From Acanthaster planci (taxonomy: Eukaryota > Echinodermata > Asteroidea > Valvatida > Acanthasteridae): a stretch of 64,000 bases of DNA. Location: positions 141,779 through 205,778 of the forward strand of contig NW_019091485.1 of the NCBI RefSeq assembly GCF_001949145.1, given 5' to 3'. Below, in pieces: positions 13,501 to 27,000 of the stretch (positions are counted from its first letter, which is position 1; every line of letters starts with the position of its first letter). The translations under genes and the position numbers were made by a program. The notes under the pieces are model-generated. The model made no database searches. It was not told where the DNA came from and saw only the letters and a program-made list of their open reading frames with translations.

Positions 13501-14792
13501 AGGGAAGTTCAGATACAGGGGGGTGGGTTCTGATAACAAGTGGTGACCTCACAGGTAGAAACAGGGCCGTCATGCAAACCTGGGAAAGGGGTTATCACCT
13601 AGGTTTGTCGTGAGTAGATCCAAAATGAAAAACAGTCCCGAGTTCTCACAGATTGTTCAGTTGCATAGCTTGTGGGGAATGAGCATTTTATTTTCATGTA
13701 CTGGCTTATGAGCAGAAGTTGTCAGATTTATTTGCTCAAATGTTTCATCCTCTTCAGCATTCTGCACAAATGAATTGATCTTCAGAACGGATTGAAATTG
13801 TTGGCCTACATGTACATGTACCTGTAGTTAGAGGGTTTGTTTCTTTTAGATTGTTTTATTTGAACTTCCATGACTCTACCAGTATCAGTACATAAATATG
13901 TAAGTTGTCAAGAAGCTCCCCAGTCACTTACAATGTAAGTCACACTACCGGTTTGTGCACAGTGCACTGTACATTGAACATTGAGAGATATCTGGCAAAA
14001 CCATGAAAACCTGAAGGTGTTATCACTCAGTATCATATGGTGTGCATGACAGTCATCGCCAGAATAGGCAGAAAATTATTACATGTCCATGTATGGTGAT
14101 TAAAGATTAAAAACAGATTTTAGTTTCTTTAAATCCCAGTTTTTACCTCACGCATAAACTTGTTTTAACAGTGAATATTAAAAGTCTGTACATGTTCTCA
14201 TTTTTAGTGCTCACATATAAAGGCAAATGTATTTGTTATGTAGGCTCATTAATATAGACTTTATTTTGAAGATTAAAATGCACGGTTCTCACATGTACAG
14301 GTACATTTCCTGCATCCCTTAATAATCTACACTCTCATGAAAATAAGTTACATGTTGTGAATCTGTCAATGGTATGCAGTGCATTGTTACCCTATGTTGG
14401 CCTGTTTGATATAGCATGAGATGGAATACAGAAGAGATAATGCGAATGGATAAAAATACTTCATGATTGATGTGTTTTGGGATTAGTGTTGAAAATTCTA
14501 GATTTTCTGGGGGTATGGACCTCACACCAAACTGGGAATAAACCTAGAATTTACATGTACATCCTGAAACTCAAAAGACTAACTTGTTGCATGAGAGCAG
14601 CTTGAGACTTTGGGCATGTACATGTACACGCCACGCCACGACCGCCTGAACTTTTTTGTCAGATTGTTGGGATAGGATGGCCTATTGCCCTCTGTGTGGG
14701 CCCCTTGAATTTGTTTGTCTGGTTTGACAATGTGGATGGGGTCCATACATAAATGGCTTTCATCAGTAGGCTGTTGATCTGGTTCATGGGGC

Positions 14793-14815
14793 TTACATGT
14801 ACATGTACGTGTACA
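14793..14815. repeat. ACATGTAC word cluster
   Basis: A short run of ACATGTACATGTACGTGTAC type, similar to the clusters elsewhere in the introns. Confidence 0.7.
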
Positions 14816-17810
14816 CAATGCTGGCCCCATGAAATCTACCGTATACGTAAAGATTTCTATCACTTTTCCAAACTCCTTCTGAAGCATGTGTGCATTGTGA
14901 AAGTTTTATTTGGAACAAATAACATGAAACTTGAAACATGGTCTTTTCTGCTGACCTACATGTACACATACATGTACACGTATTGCATGGAATCCATGGG
15001 TACACACAATTTTTCAATATTTGTTGGGGGAAAGTCTAGAGGAACATGATGCTTTTTGCATGAGCAAGTAAAATGATAGATTGATTACTTTGTGTTCCTG
15101 GAGATAGGCAATCCTTCAAAGTGGCATCATGATCTTTAAAGCAGCCACACCTCCAAACAGAAGATGTGAATTCATCCTCCTGATGTGTGGTACCGGTGCA
15201 TGTAGGTCTTCATGGCTTGAGTGCGTACAAACTTGCATTAAGGTACATGTACATAAGGTGTGGCCAGATGTGATTCTGGGGAAGCAGGAAGTTGTCGTGC
15301 CTGGGATCTGCTGGAGGTTGGGCCAGAGGCCATTTACAGGGAAGGTTTATCACACTTCAGTGTTACAATGAAGACCCCATCAACCCAGCTTTGTATATAC
15401 CTGGCTGCCTTAGGCTTGACTTTTCCCGTGAACTTTGTTCTGTAAACGTGTTGGTATGTCACCTAGGGAACATTAAATGCATAATTAGAGTGAGTGACGT
15501 GTTTATGTAGGGTGCAAAGGACAAGCAGCAGTTTTTATGCTTACCATGTGTGCACACCATAGGAACACCGTGACCATGAGCCAGGAAGCATTGATAATTT
15601 TCTGAACTTACTTGTGTTTTGTTTAACACTCAAATTATGCACTTGTGTTCCTTTGTGTACATACATGCATAGACCAGAGAATAGAGTTGAGCTTTGTATG
15701 AGCTTTGTGTGGACTAAGCCAGGTCCTCACAAAGCTTAGTCCCTCTCTGACAAAAAGTTGTTTTAAGGGCAGTTTGGGGGTAGTTTTTGCACACATAAAT
15801 GAAGAGTAATTGTCAAGGAAACCCTAAACAAATACAGCTCAAAGATAGTATCCCCAGTGTTAGAAAAATGTGTGTTTTGTTTACTGCATGAAAACAAAAA
15901 AATTTCCCATGCTGGATACATGTACCGATTCATTAGAGATGTGTGTTTATGGTGCCGGTATACATGTATAGATCTGCGTGTATGTATCGTACATGAATGT
16001 GTACAATACATAGATCTACACTATACATGTAGATGGTGGGCTCTGACCAACTGACCAGATCTCCACTTGAGTTTCATTTGAATTTGAAAAAAGCTATCAG
16101 CTCTTGATTCTGGTTGATCTCTGAGGTTGACTTACTGATAATGATGGCAATACCTTGGAGAAACCATAGCCAGTTTCTAGTGTGTGCTATTTGTTTAGGG
16201 ACCTGTTTCAATACTCTGAAGTGACTTGGGCGACTCCATAGGCCTGTGCCGGTAGATATCCTCATTTTGTCGAGTTGCATTTGCACACTTCAATAATGGT
16301 GCACATGTTGCAACATGACCTTTCTGGAGAATTTTTTGCTTTTCATGAGGCAGTCAAAAAGCCTTTGTGCAAATTTTGGTCAACTTGACATGGGAGCTCT
16401 GTGTGGCTCTGGGCTTGCCTCATTTATTGTGATGAAATTAAGAAGCCATACCAGAAAAAAACTCACTTGCCTGATGTGTATTGGAGCGTCATCATCATTT
16501 CACCATTGGAGTATCATTCACAAAGTTGCATGTGCAACTTTAAACCATTCTTGTGCCATTTATCCAAATAAAGAATTCAATGTTGCATGGCTGATCTACA
16601 TACAGGTACAATTAGCCTACATATGCCCCTGATTCACTGGGTGGAATTCCAATGTCTAACCACAGTAACCTCACTATGCTGGACATTATGACAAAACTCC
16701 CAATTTGTGTATAAAAAAAAGTTGCAGATGGCGTACTATCTTAGAACACTGGCCGGTATATGACAGTGTGAACATTATGGATTTTATACCATAAAAGCGG
16801 GAATGCAAAAAGAATGTTGTTGGGCCACAAATGACCATATGGCTGTGCAGTATATCATCTGTCACCAACAAAATTAATCATACTAGTAGTCGAGTCTACA
16901 TGTAATGGACATGTACCTGCATAAAGGGAAACTTTATAGAGGGTTGATGGGAATTTCTGTTTGGGACACATCTGTCAGTTCTTTGCTGAAATGACTCAGT
17001 GTATGTCTCATTCCCTTAGACACATTTTTGTTGTGTCGTGAAATGTATAGTTTGTAGAGACTGTGACTGCATGGACAGAATGCTTGAATCCTCAAAGGCA
17101 TGGGTCATAGGTTGGAATGCTACCAGTAACTTATCAGATCAGGTTTTTCTGTTCCATGCAAAAATGTGGATTTGGGTGAATTGTTCAGAAAAAGTGGGAG
17201 CTGAACACATCAACATAAGCATTTTTTTTAGAACGGGAAATAGCTGTATCTGAAGAATATAGAGCAACATTTTAGGCCATGCAAAAAGTTCATGGAGTAT
17301 ATACCGGCATGTCAAACCAGTCACAGTAACAGATGACTGGATGGCAGGTCCCACATTGTTTGTGATAAAGCACAGTGTATCTGTTAAAGAAAAAAAAGAA
17401 GAAACATGTTGGTCTCTGGGTCCCGCTTCATAAGTGACCAATCAGTTTAGATTGTGGAAATTCATCTACATGTAGTTGAATAACATATGTATATGTACAG
17501 TACCAGTACAGCACATAATGTACCAGCACCTGTAGATCATGGATACTCGTAGGTGCTGATGCCTGTTTTTAAATAAATGAAAAAAGGAAGAAAGGAAGAC
17601 GTCCAATTTTTAATGGTTTTATGTATGGTACCTTATACGAAGAGTCTCTGCTTAATGTATACCAGCAAATTCTGTGGTGACAAATGCAAAAATCTGTGCG
17701 AAGTGTAGGGATTGTGTTCAGGCTCTGTGTAAAACTGCACTTTTCACTTCTTTCTGAAGTGTTACATTGTTTTCCACCTCTCTCTCATTCTGTCCCCCTC
17801 CACCTTGCAG

Positions 17811-18074
17811 ACAGTACAGATGTAGTTGATGGCAAACGCAAACTGATCCTGGGTCTGATATGGCTCCTCATCCTGCACTATTCCATCTCCATGCCCATGT
17901 GGGAGGATGAAGGGGAGTTTGACGAGGATGCCCCCAGGCAGAGACCCCCAACGGCCAAGGAGAAGCTGCTGGGCTGGATCCAGAACAAGGTCCCCGAACT
18001 TCCTATTAAGAACTTCACTAAGGACTGGAATGATGGCCGGGCCATTGGCGCCCTTGTTGATGCCTGTGCACCAG
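17811..18074 (+). CDS. FLN: Filamin exon: end of CH1 and start of CH2
   Basis: This exon encodes 88 residues of the actin-binding domain. It opens with the last helices of CH1 (motifs [22 protein letters not shown]). An acidic, proline-containing linker follows, then the start of CH2 ([23 protein letters not shown]). It begins after a pyrimidine-rich acceptor ending in TTGCAG and ends at a GT donor. Phase is 1 in and 1 out. The first half of CH1, which contains the first actin-binding site, is not found in the 17.8 kb upstream, so at least one exon is outside the window. The 592-bp intron that follows shows nothing I can name. Confidence 0.96.
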
Positions 18075-21000
18075 GTTTGTTGACCAAGATTACATTTTGA
18101 CCGGAAGTTACTTGTGGGGGGAGGCATAATTGTATTTTTAGGGGTCAAAAATGTGGAAATTTATGGCCTTTCTGAAGGGTGAAGCTAAATTTAGGTTGAT
18201 TTGACACCCTTTTAAATGGAAGGGAAGAGAAAAAGTCTCCCCAAATTACTTTTGGTTGTTATTTTAAAAAAACAAACCAATGTGCTACTTGAAGGAAGCA
18301 TAACCGGTGTTGCCCGATTCACTCCCCCAATCTGTCAGTGACTACAAGTACCGGTATTTCTACTTGTGGGACAGGGTACCTGCACATTTACAAGAGAAAT
18401 TAACTGCTAAATGTGCATACGTACATATACAGTCCTTCAGAGTCATCATGACCTGTGTAAGAAACAAATATCTCATTCTTCATCCGGCTGCATGTAATTT
18501 TAACATTTGGTGATCTACATGTACCATACTCAGCTCTAACAAAATCCTTCCAACATGAGATACAGCATACATTAACAGTCTCCCTGTCCAGCCATACCTG
18601 TACTTTCCAAGAGGTCAGTCAGCTGTTACCCCATCTCCCATTTTCTTTCCCTTGATTTTTCCTCAGGCCTTTGCCCAGACTGGGAAGACTGGGATCCCAA
18701 GGATAACCTGAAGAATGCGAAGGAGGCCATGCAGTTGGCCAAGGACTGGCTGGACGTACCCCAGGTAATGGACCAGTGTACAGACTGAGGGCAAGTTTGG
18801 GCATCAACTACAGTTGGACAGCTATTCAGTGGATTTTTGGCCAGGCCAGTGCACACTGTGGTCACGCTCAAATGACCCTAGTCCAACTGTTTGGTAAAAT
18901 CTCATTATCACCCGCATTTTTCCATTGGTTGCAGCATTGTAGCATTTGTGGTGAATATCATCTTGCTCACTTATTTTAGTGTAATTGGTTCTCTGAATAC
19001 TGACAAGTGAAATTGGCTAGAAAAAAGCATGGCCGATACCCTCATTATTGTGAATAAGAAACACAAATGTGCTGTAAACTTTTTATCAACTGGATTATCC
19101 TAAAATATGCAAATTATAAATAGCATTATACTTTGCTTTTGAGAAGAATACTGAAAGGATGGAAATCTAAGGCCTTCCTGTTTAGTTCTGTTTATTGAAA
19201 TGAAAAATGAGCATAATCATCATACTTCTTTAAAGACCAAGAGTTCTCTTTTGTATTTGATGACCACAAGATGTTCACTTCCATGGCAAGTGTTGTACAT
19301 GTACAAGACAAAATATAGCTTTAAATTTCACAACGAGCTTTGCTCATGATGCATTTGTAAAAGTAAATTGTAAAAGAAAAGCAACTAAGATTAATAGATT
19401 TCGGAATGAATTGTCGTGGAATTTTACTTCAATTTCATGTAATGTTTTACCTAGACTTTGCATTTCCCCGTAAAGTCATAGACTAAGAATTGGGAAAAAA
19501 ACTTGAAAGAATGAACGTTAAGTTTTGAATGAAAGATTCTTCACTGCATAAGAAGAAAGTGTATGTGGCATTCTTTGCACACATAGGCTTAAATTTGTTC
19601 ATTGTAATGCATTTTACTGTCCACAAAGTATGAAATACAAAGAAACAGCTCTTGCGTGGTCCCTGTTCTTTCAAACTGTGATGTCTGTTTCCTTCTTGAA
19701 GCTGTTGGAACCCAAGGATATGTGCAACCCTAAAGTGGACGACCTGAGTGTCATGACCTATCTGGCTGAGTTCCCCAAATGCAAGCTGAAGCCAGGTGCA
19801 CCCCTGCGGCCACGCTCCAATGCCAAGAAGGTTGGTGACATGGACGGCAAAAGTGGTACTGCAAGACTGCCTCACAGAGCCTTTTTCCAATAGCATTTCA
19901 TTTCTTTTTCTGGCTGACGAGGCTGTGAAGTAGAAAATCTGTGAAAGTGCAAAGAGCCTGTAGTTGTGACGGTAGGGAAGCATATTGCACTTCAGAAGTT
20001 ACATGTACTAGAAAAGCCTCAAGGCGCCTTTCCATTGGCACATTTTCTGTGTAAATTACTGAGATTGTTCATTGAAATTGTACAGGAATGAAATGTAGAC
20101 TCTGTCCACCGTAGAGAATAATAGGCAAATGTACGGGCTCATATATAACAGCCTATGTACATGTACCAGTACATGTATGTGCAGTTTTAGCTGAGGCATT
20201 ATGAGAAGAGCAAAGTTGTAACATTTTGGTACTTTTGAATGCCAAATGTACTGCCACATATTAAGACCCTTTTGTGTGGGTGAAGCTGCAAATCACAATG
20301 GACAGTAGCTACACATGTACATTTACATGGTACACGTACTCACGTACCAAGAGAAACTGCAGATGTGGGCAATCGGAATCTTGTATGAACTCAATTTTAA
20401 GTCAGAAGTTTAAGAAAAGTACTCATTATGTTCTTTCCCAGTACTTTTCGAATTCTTCTGTCCCAAAACTGAAAGTACCCATTTTATGTATCAAAATTTT
20501 CAAGCTTTTCCCTGTAATAATGGCTACTGTCTTTGTGACTGTTACTTTGTGCTGAGTTAACAGGTCAATATTCAGTGGTTAAAAACAGGATGTGAAAGAC
20601 ACTGGTACATGTACTTGACTAAATCTGTGAGGTATGATGGTCAAAACCTGGCCCAATGAAGGAACAGTCTGTTATTTTCACTGCTTCCCAGTAAAAAAGT
20701 CCTGGGTTTTCTGTTCTGAGCATTTTAACCCTTCCACTTAGACATACTTTGTGTATGCCTTGAAAGAGGCAGTTTTATTATACACAATCCCTTTGATAGC
20801 TGTATATACATGTAGTAATTAGAGCTTGAAATCAGAGCTGTCATTTACAAGGTGCCTGTTTTGTGATCAAAGGTGCGTGCCTATGGCCCAGGACTGGAAA
20901 AGGGCAATGTCATCTCTGTCCCTACCAACTTCACCGTGGAGACGTTCTCGGCTGGGAGCGGCAAGGTGGAGGTGATCATCAAGGACCCCAAAGGCAAGCT

Positions 21001-24000
21001 GGTCACAAACGAGTGCAAGTACAACAGTGACAAGAACAAGACGTACACTGTGACCTACACAGCTAAACTCCCCGGCACCCACACGGTATGACGCTTGCAT
21101 CAAGATGGCAAACTGGTGATGGGGGGGATGGGGGATTAGACAGGGTTAACTCGGTAGAGATGATTTAGTCACGTCCCTGATGTGCTACAGTTAAGTGATG
21201 AGGCATACATTTTTCCTGGAAGATGTGTGAGTCAAGATCCCTCCAGACAGTTAATGATTTGAATGTATGAGGGATTTTTTTTTTCATTTAGAGGCAGACT
21301 TATTCATGTGTGAAAGACACAAGAAAAATGTGACAGTGTAACACAAGATGCTCTTTCCCCCAGAATAAGAAGCATTGCAATCAATGAAATTTGTGTCCCA
21401 TGCTTTTGTGGTTAAAATACAGCAAAATCATGAATAAAAAAGTCATTCCTTATTACTTGTCTGATAGCCCTACATTCTAAAAGCTTTCCCGCCGGCTCAG
21501 TGCATCGAAGATGAAATGTTACAAAAGCCGGGCATGAGTTACATGTATCATAAAAGCTAACAGCCTTTACTGCTTACTTCCAGGTCATGCATTTATCCAC
21601 AGTGCAGTTGTGTTTCATTTAAAGTTATGTCGGGTCTCTCGAACTGAGCCCATTAGCACCTTGAAATCTTGAAACCATTAGTACTCCTGTCTGGATTCAG
21701 GAGCTATAATGGATTGCGGATATCAAAGTTAATGAAATACATTGTTTCTCTCTTGTCAGTTGTATATAAATTGACGTGTGGTCTTCAGGTTCTAGTGAAT
21801 CATGAATATCAGAATTGATGAAAGTTATTTCTTTCATCCTTTACTGGGAAATATATTTGTAAATGAACAATGCTCAGAATACAGCAAATTGTAAGCATCA
21901 AAGCCGGTTAAATGCATTTCTCTCTCTGCAGATCGAGGTCACTTTCAAGGGACAACAGATCCAGAAGAGCCCCTTCACCGTTGAGATTGGCGACATGAAG
22001 GGTGATGCATCCAAGTGTTCAGCCAAGGGTCCTGGCTTGGAGCCGACTGGGCTAATCGTCAACCAGCCTACCAACTTTGAGATCTTCACTGCAGGTTATA
22101 GGCACCATGCCAATAAATGGGACCTCACAAGCTCGTCCTTGGAAGAAATTGAAAACTTAGATCTCAAAATAACACTTGCCAAAAAATCCATTCCCAAAGC
22201 TTTTTTCTGCTACCTTCTAATTCACTGGAGTTCTTTATTTTGATTTATACCATGACTTTTAACTCAGAGGGTGTTTGAATTATGATGTGTCCCAATCCAA
22301 TAAAATGACTTGTAGGTTACCAGAGCTGCAGGCCCTTAAACATCAACTGTTGGAGGAGCTGTCTTCATTTCCATGCACACACTGTCCATTTTCATGAGAC
22401 TTAATTCACTAAGCGATCATGGAGCTCTCATGCAGACTAAAAAAATGAGTGACAATTCCCTTAGGTACTCCTTGTACGGTCACAGGTATTACAGAAAAGC
22501 TGACTGTAGGAAGAAAAGAGATGAAAAGAAAAAGTGTGCAAGAAAAGGTGACAATATAGTACAGCAACAGCATTATGGTAAGTGTACACTTCTTTAAAGT
22601 TTTGTCTTTTTTGTCTCTTACAGGCGCTGGTGCAGGTGCTCCCACAGTAACAGTGATTGACCCTAATGGTGACACCACGACCTCAAGCGTCAAGGTCACC
22701 GAAAAGAGCATAAATGTGTTCTACTGCGAGTACCTCCCAACTGTTGTCGGAAGCTACACCATCGAGATCAAGTTTGCTGGCCAGCATATCCCCAAGAGCC
22801 CCTACAAAGTCAAGATTTCTTTCCGTGAGTTCTTTCTTTCTTTTTGTGACAACTTGCTCTTTGTTTTGATTTTGGGATCAGCTTGTTTGAAAAGCCTTAA
22901 GTGAAGTTGTTACCCATTGATATTTAAAACCTTTGCGTGACTTTTGTGACCAAATATAGATGAACATTTTGCTAATATAAATCTTATTCGAGCGTCTAAG
23001 GCAAATTTGCCACCTTGCTGTTTTTCAGAGTATAATAGACAGTGCAGTCATACATTCTTTCTGTATTGTGTAATCCGCACCATGCAAAGCCTTAATTCAT
23101 ATTTAGATTCAGAGAAGCGTGTATATTTAATAAAATAGACATCTTGTGATATCTTATGGAAGCTCATCAACCAATTACAGGGCTGGACTGTGAAAGTTAA
23201 ATGCATTTATTGTGAACTTTCCACTCTTAGTTGTCAATGAGAGCATTTTAATGACAGCCTTTGCCAGCAGTCTTGGGTATAGTGAACACTGGCAGTAGTC
23301 TTAAAAGTGGCCGCTGATCCATGTTCTTCTCTTTCTGCCCTCTTGCAGCTTTCAACCCCCAGAGGGCATTTGCCTACGGGCGTGGCATCCAGAGCAAGGG
23401 CCTGCGAGTGCGGGAGGAGTGTGTCTTCTACATCAACACCAAGGAAGCGGGCGAAGCTCAGCTGAAAGTTCAGATAATTGGTCCTGGTGAGCCTCAATGT
23501 GTGCCAGGGATCCGAGACATTGACGCTGAATGGGGAGCCAACCATGCATGCAGTCCTCAAGTGGTGACAGGACAAAAGAGAAATGAAGTGGGAGTGAAAG
23601 AAGGGGTGATGTTGAGAGAATGTCGATGAGCACCACTTTCTTACTCTTTCTCCTTTTCTGTTGAATGCATGCAAATCAAACGCACTCAAACATTGAAATC
23701 ATAAAGTGTTGTAACGGCAATCCACTCGGAAAAAAGAAAAGAAAAGAGTTTTGTTCATAAAACACAATCATGGAGGTCCAATGTCACAACTGTGAGGGAA
23801 ACAAAGAGCTTTGTGAAAACATAATGCATACGCAGTGCACACATTGTGTAATGTTGCACTTTGTTGGCTAATGTTATGCAACACATTACAGTGTCATACG
23901 TTGTAATGATGTTATTGTTTCTCCTCAAGTATTGTGCTTTCTTTGCATGGTAAACAAAGTATATAACCCAGTTGAAAGCCATCTTTTTCGTTCAAGCCGT

Positions 24001-27000
24001 GATGACAAGCCTTGTCTCATTTGGTTTGGAGTCTTGAGTTACTCGCAAAAGTGAAAGAGTCAAAACTATTATTCTTCAGTGGTGTTCTTTAAGATCAAAC
24101 AGAGAGAAGAGTTTTTAGTGAGAAAAGGAGAAGTTGGACTACAGCCATAGAGGTTTGGAAGACCAGAGAGAGAGATAGAAGTTTGTAAATTTATCCAGTC
24201 ACTTTGACTATAAGACAGACTGGGAGACAGCATCATCCATAAATACTTTGTGTGTGGGTGATTAATATCAAGAAGACTTTGCATCTGACATTGCAGATAT
24301 TAAAAAAAAAGGAAGGGGGATTCATGTCATTAATGTAGTTGAGCATTACTGCATGAAAACAAGAGCTATTGACAGGAAGTTTCAAATGACATTGGAAGCC
24401 GACAGATTACTGCAGCAGTCCCGATATGTGACACAGATATTGAGGTATAATCCTGTATGGGACAGTTGAAGGGCATATACCATCTTTTTAAGTGTTTCTT
24501 CAAACACCCTATAATCCTAAATCCTCCCTTTAAATTAAAGTTGTAGTTGACCACCACCATCACATCACCAGCTATACCCCCTTCTACTAACTTATCTGCC
24601 TGATTTTTAAAGATCAAAAGAATAGAATTTTCGCATGGTGTGTTTCAATTAATGCTGTCTCATGTATATATCCAAGTAAATCCTAACCTGTGTGTGTCTG
24701 TGGGAATGAGTGTGGAAGAGTGTTAGAAAGCTGAAGCACTGTAGTGTTAATGTTGGTTGTCTTGGCTGATGAGGCATGATCTAACAATGTACAGCCACAA
24801 ATATAACACCAGCATGGGCTGCACAGGGGTGCTTGGAAATTGTGATAGGAAACTGTTTCGATTTTGCGTAATGTTGAAGGAAAAAGCATCATATACATGT
24901 GAGTTTTAACCTCAACTTCACTTTGAAATCATTGTTTGTTTTTATTCATTCCTATACAAGAGACAACATTCAAATTTTCGAAAATATCTGTGAAGATTAT
25001 GGATGAATGTTCTTGGTGTGGCATTGCTGAAATCTGAAAATTGCTCTGGAATATCTAAGTAAAAAAAGGCAATGACAAGTGAAGAAAAGACTTTCAAAAA
25101 TGGGTCACCTGTGTCATTATTCATCATATTGCTGAAGGTGATCATAGTCATGGTGTGGGACAAATTTGGTAGGAGGTCCTTGAAAAAGGAGTAATCTTTT
25201 TGTATAAAACTTTTTACCCCCCCCCCAAAAAAACCAAATTGTGAAATGTTACCTCTTTCTTCAAGACAACTGACATTACTCACTGCAATTGAGTCTGAGT
25301 TTCTAGGAACATGTAGCGCACTGTAATTGAATGGATTGAATGCATGGTTTTTTCCATTTAGCACTAAACAATGCCTTGTTGCGGTAACGTTGAGTTCATC
25401 CGGATCAACCATCCGAGTTTTCGCGCTGATTCACCCTCTATTATAAAATTAACTCGCATTCTGTCACACCTGCTCATTGGGTCCAAGATGTTGGTAGGGC
25501 CATGAGATAAAACTGTGTTCACTTCAATTGTGCAGTTTGTCTCTTGTACCTAGTAATACTGGGCCACAGTGTGCATGTTTTGAAGATTTTTACTTGAAGA
25601 TGTTACTTGAGAGTGACTACGCACGGTTTTGACAAATTCCCAAATTACTCTATGTTGTGTAAGCATTTCTTCATCAGTATTCCACTTCATCTTGCCTGTT
25701 GTTGGGCTCAAGACCCATAGAATAATAATCAGAAAATTATCTGAAGTCCATTTTAAGTACTCCAGGAAAGAGGGGGGGCAGGGTAAAATCTGGCTTGAGG
25801 ACATGCTCAAGTCATGTTATGGAACTACTCATTTTGAAAGAAAATTATTTGGTACCAGCAAAAGTAGTCAGCCCCTGAAATAGACAGGAATGTCAATCTC
25901 ATCTCTGAAACTTTACAGCAGTGCTTATGGGTATTGAAGAGAAAAAACCTTCAGCTATGAAACTTTTTCAAATTTTCCTTGATGGATAACAGTCCAGTAC
26001 CTGCATATACACACTGGGCCACACTGTACATGTACTTACATGGACAAGTATATTGCTGTTGAATACATGTACATGTACTCTGTCAACATTCAAGGACATG
26101 GCTCCCTGTGAGTGTATTCATTCAAACCAGGCTGGGTGGTGCATATTCTTTGTACCCTTTCAAAGTGGCTGTCTGAAGGTTACAGGTTGTAAACTGGCCT
26201 CAAGGCAGATTTGAACCCCATAGATGCATCTGCCTGTGTGTGCAAATAGCAAGCAAACACCATCTGTGCAACTGGCAGGCCAGCAAAGTGGCATTGCTTG
26301 AGCAGTATAGTATTGTCACTAACAATTTATTGATGCCTTTTGGTAGAAATGAATGGACTGAATACTTTTTTCTCTGAGATCTGTGGCGAGCCCAAGGACA
26401 CTGATATCTGGATATAGTAATTGGCAGAACTGTAGCCAAAAAATTCCACGGCACTCCCTGTATCTGATGATTTTGAAAAAGATTTGGTCAGGGGTTGCTC
26501 AGGTTGGTCGGAAGTACGGTGGCCTACACTTAACACTGCAGGCATTTGACTACAGTTTGTGTCATGATTGAAACTCTATATTTTAATCAAACAAACGCCT
26601 GTTAATTCACACTGACTCCAGCCCTGCAGACATTCCTTCCCTCCCGTATTAAACCATTTGTTGTGACCATGCTGTATGTTGTGTATGTTTATCATGTTGG
26701 TAGTACTTATTATTTGGCATCACGTAATGCATCTCAACTCTGAAATCCAGCTTTGATTGAACTTTGACTGCAAATGAAAAGGCAGTGCATTTTTCGTGCA
26801 ACAAAACTTTGTTGGTTCATTCTAGGCGGGATCGACGAGCCATGTCAGGTCAAAGACAATGGAGATGGCACCTTCACCTGCTCTTACCGCCCCTTCAAGC
26901 CTGGCCGCTACATCATCAATGCCATGTACGGCAAGAAGGAGATCAACAAGGCTCCCTTCACGGTCAACATCGCCCCCGAGGCCACTGGACCGCTGGCCCT

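Larger units (their letters stand above)
7647..17810 (+). other. Upstream intronic sequence without recognised exons
   Basis: This is 10.2 kb of AT-rich DNA just upstream of the first visible filamin exon. It carries numerous ACATGTAC words but no CH1-type coding sequence, no transposon ends I could pair and no plausible promoter signals. Because the exon at 17811 starts inside CH1, this is most likely intron. Confidence 0.65.

Noticed and set aside
14579-14887. 102-codon minus-strand open frame
   Set aside because: Its Thr/Cys repeats come from ACATGTAC words and no domain or conserved motif is visible.
19483-19983. 166-codon minus-strand open frame
   Set aside because: It lies antisense to a certain filamin exon (19702-19830) and is a shadow frame.
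24942-25412. 156-codon minus-strand open frame in the repeat-3 intron
   Set aside because: No domain, no exon signals and no transposase or polymerase motifs that I can see.
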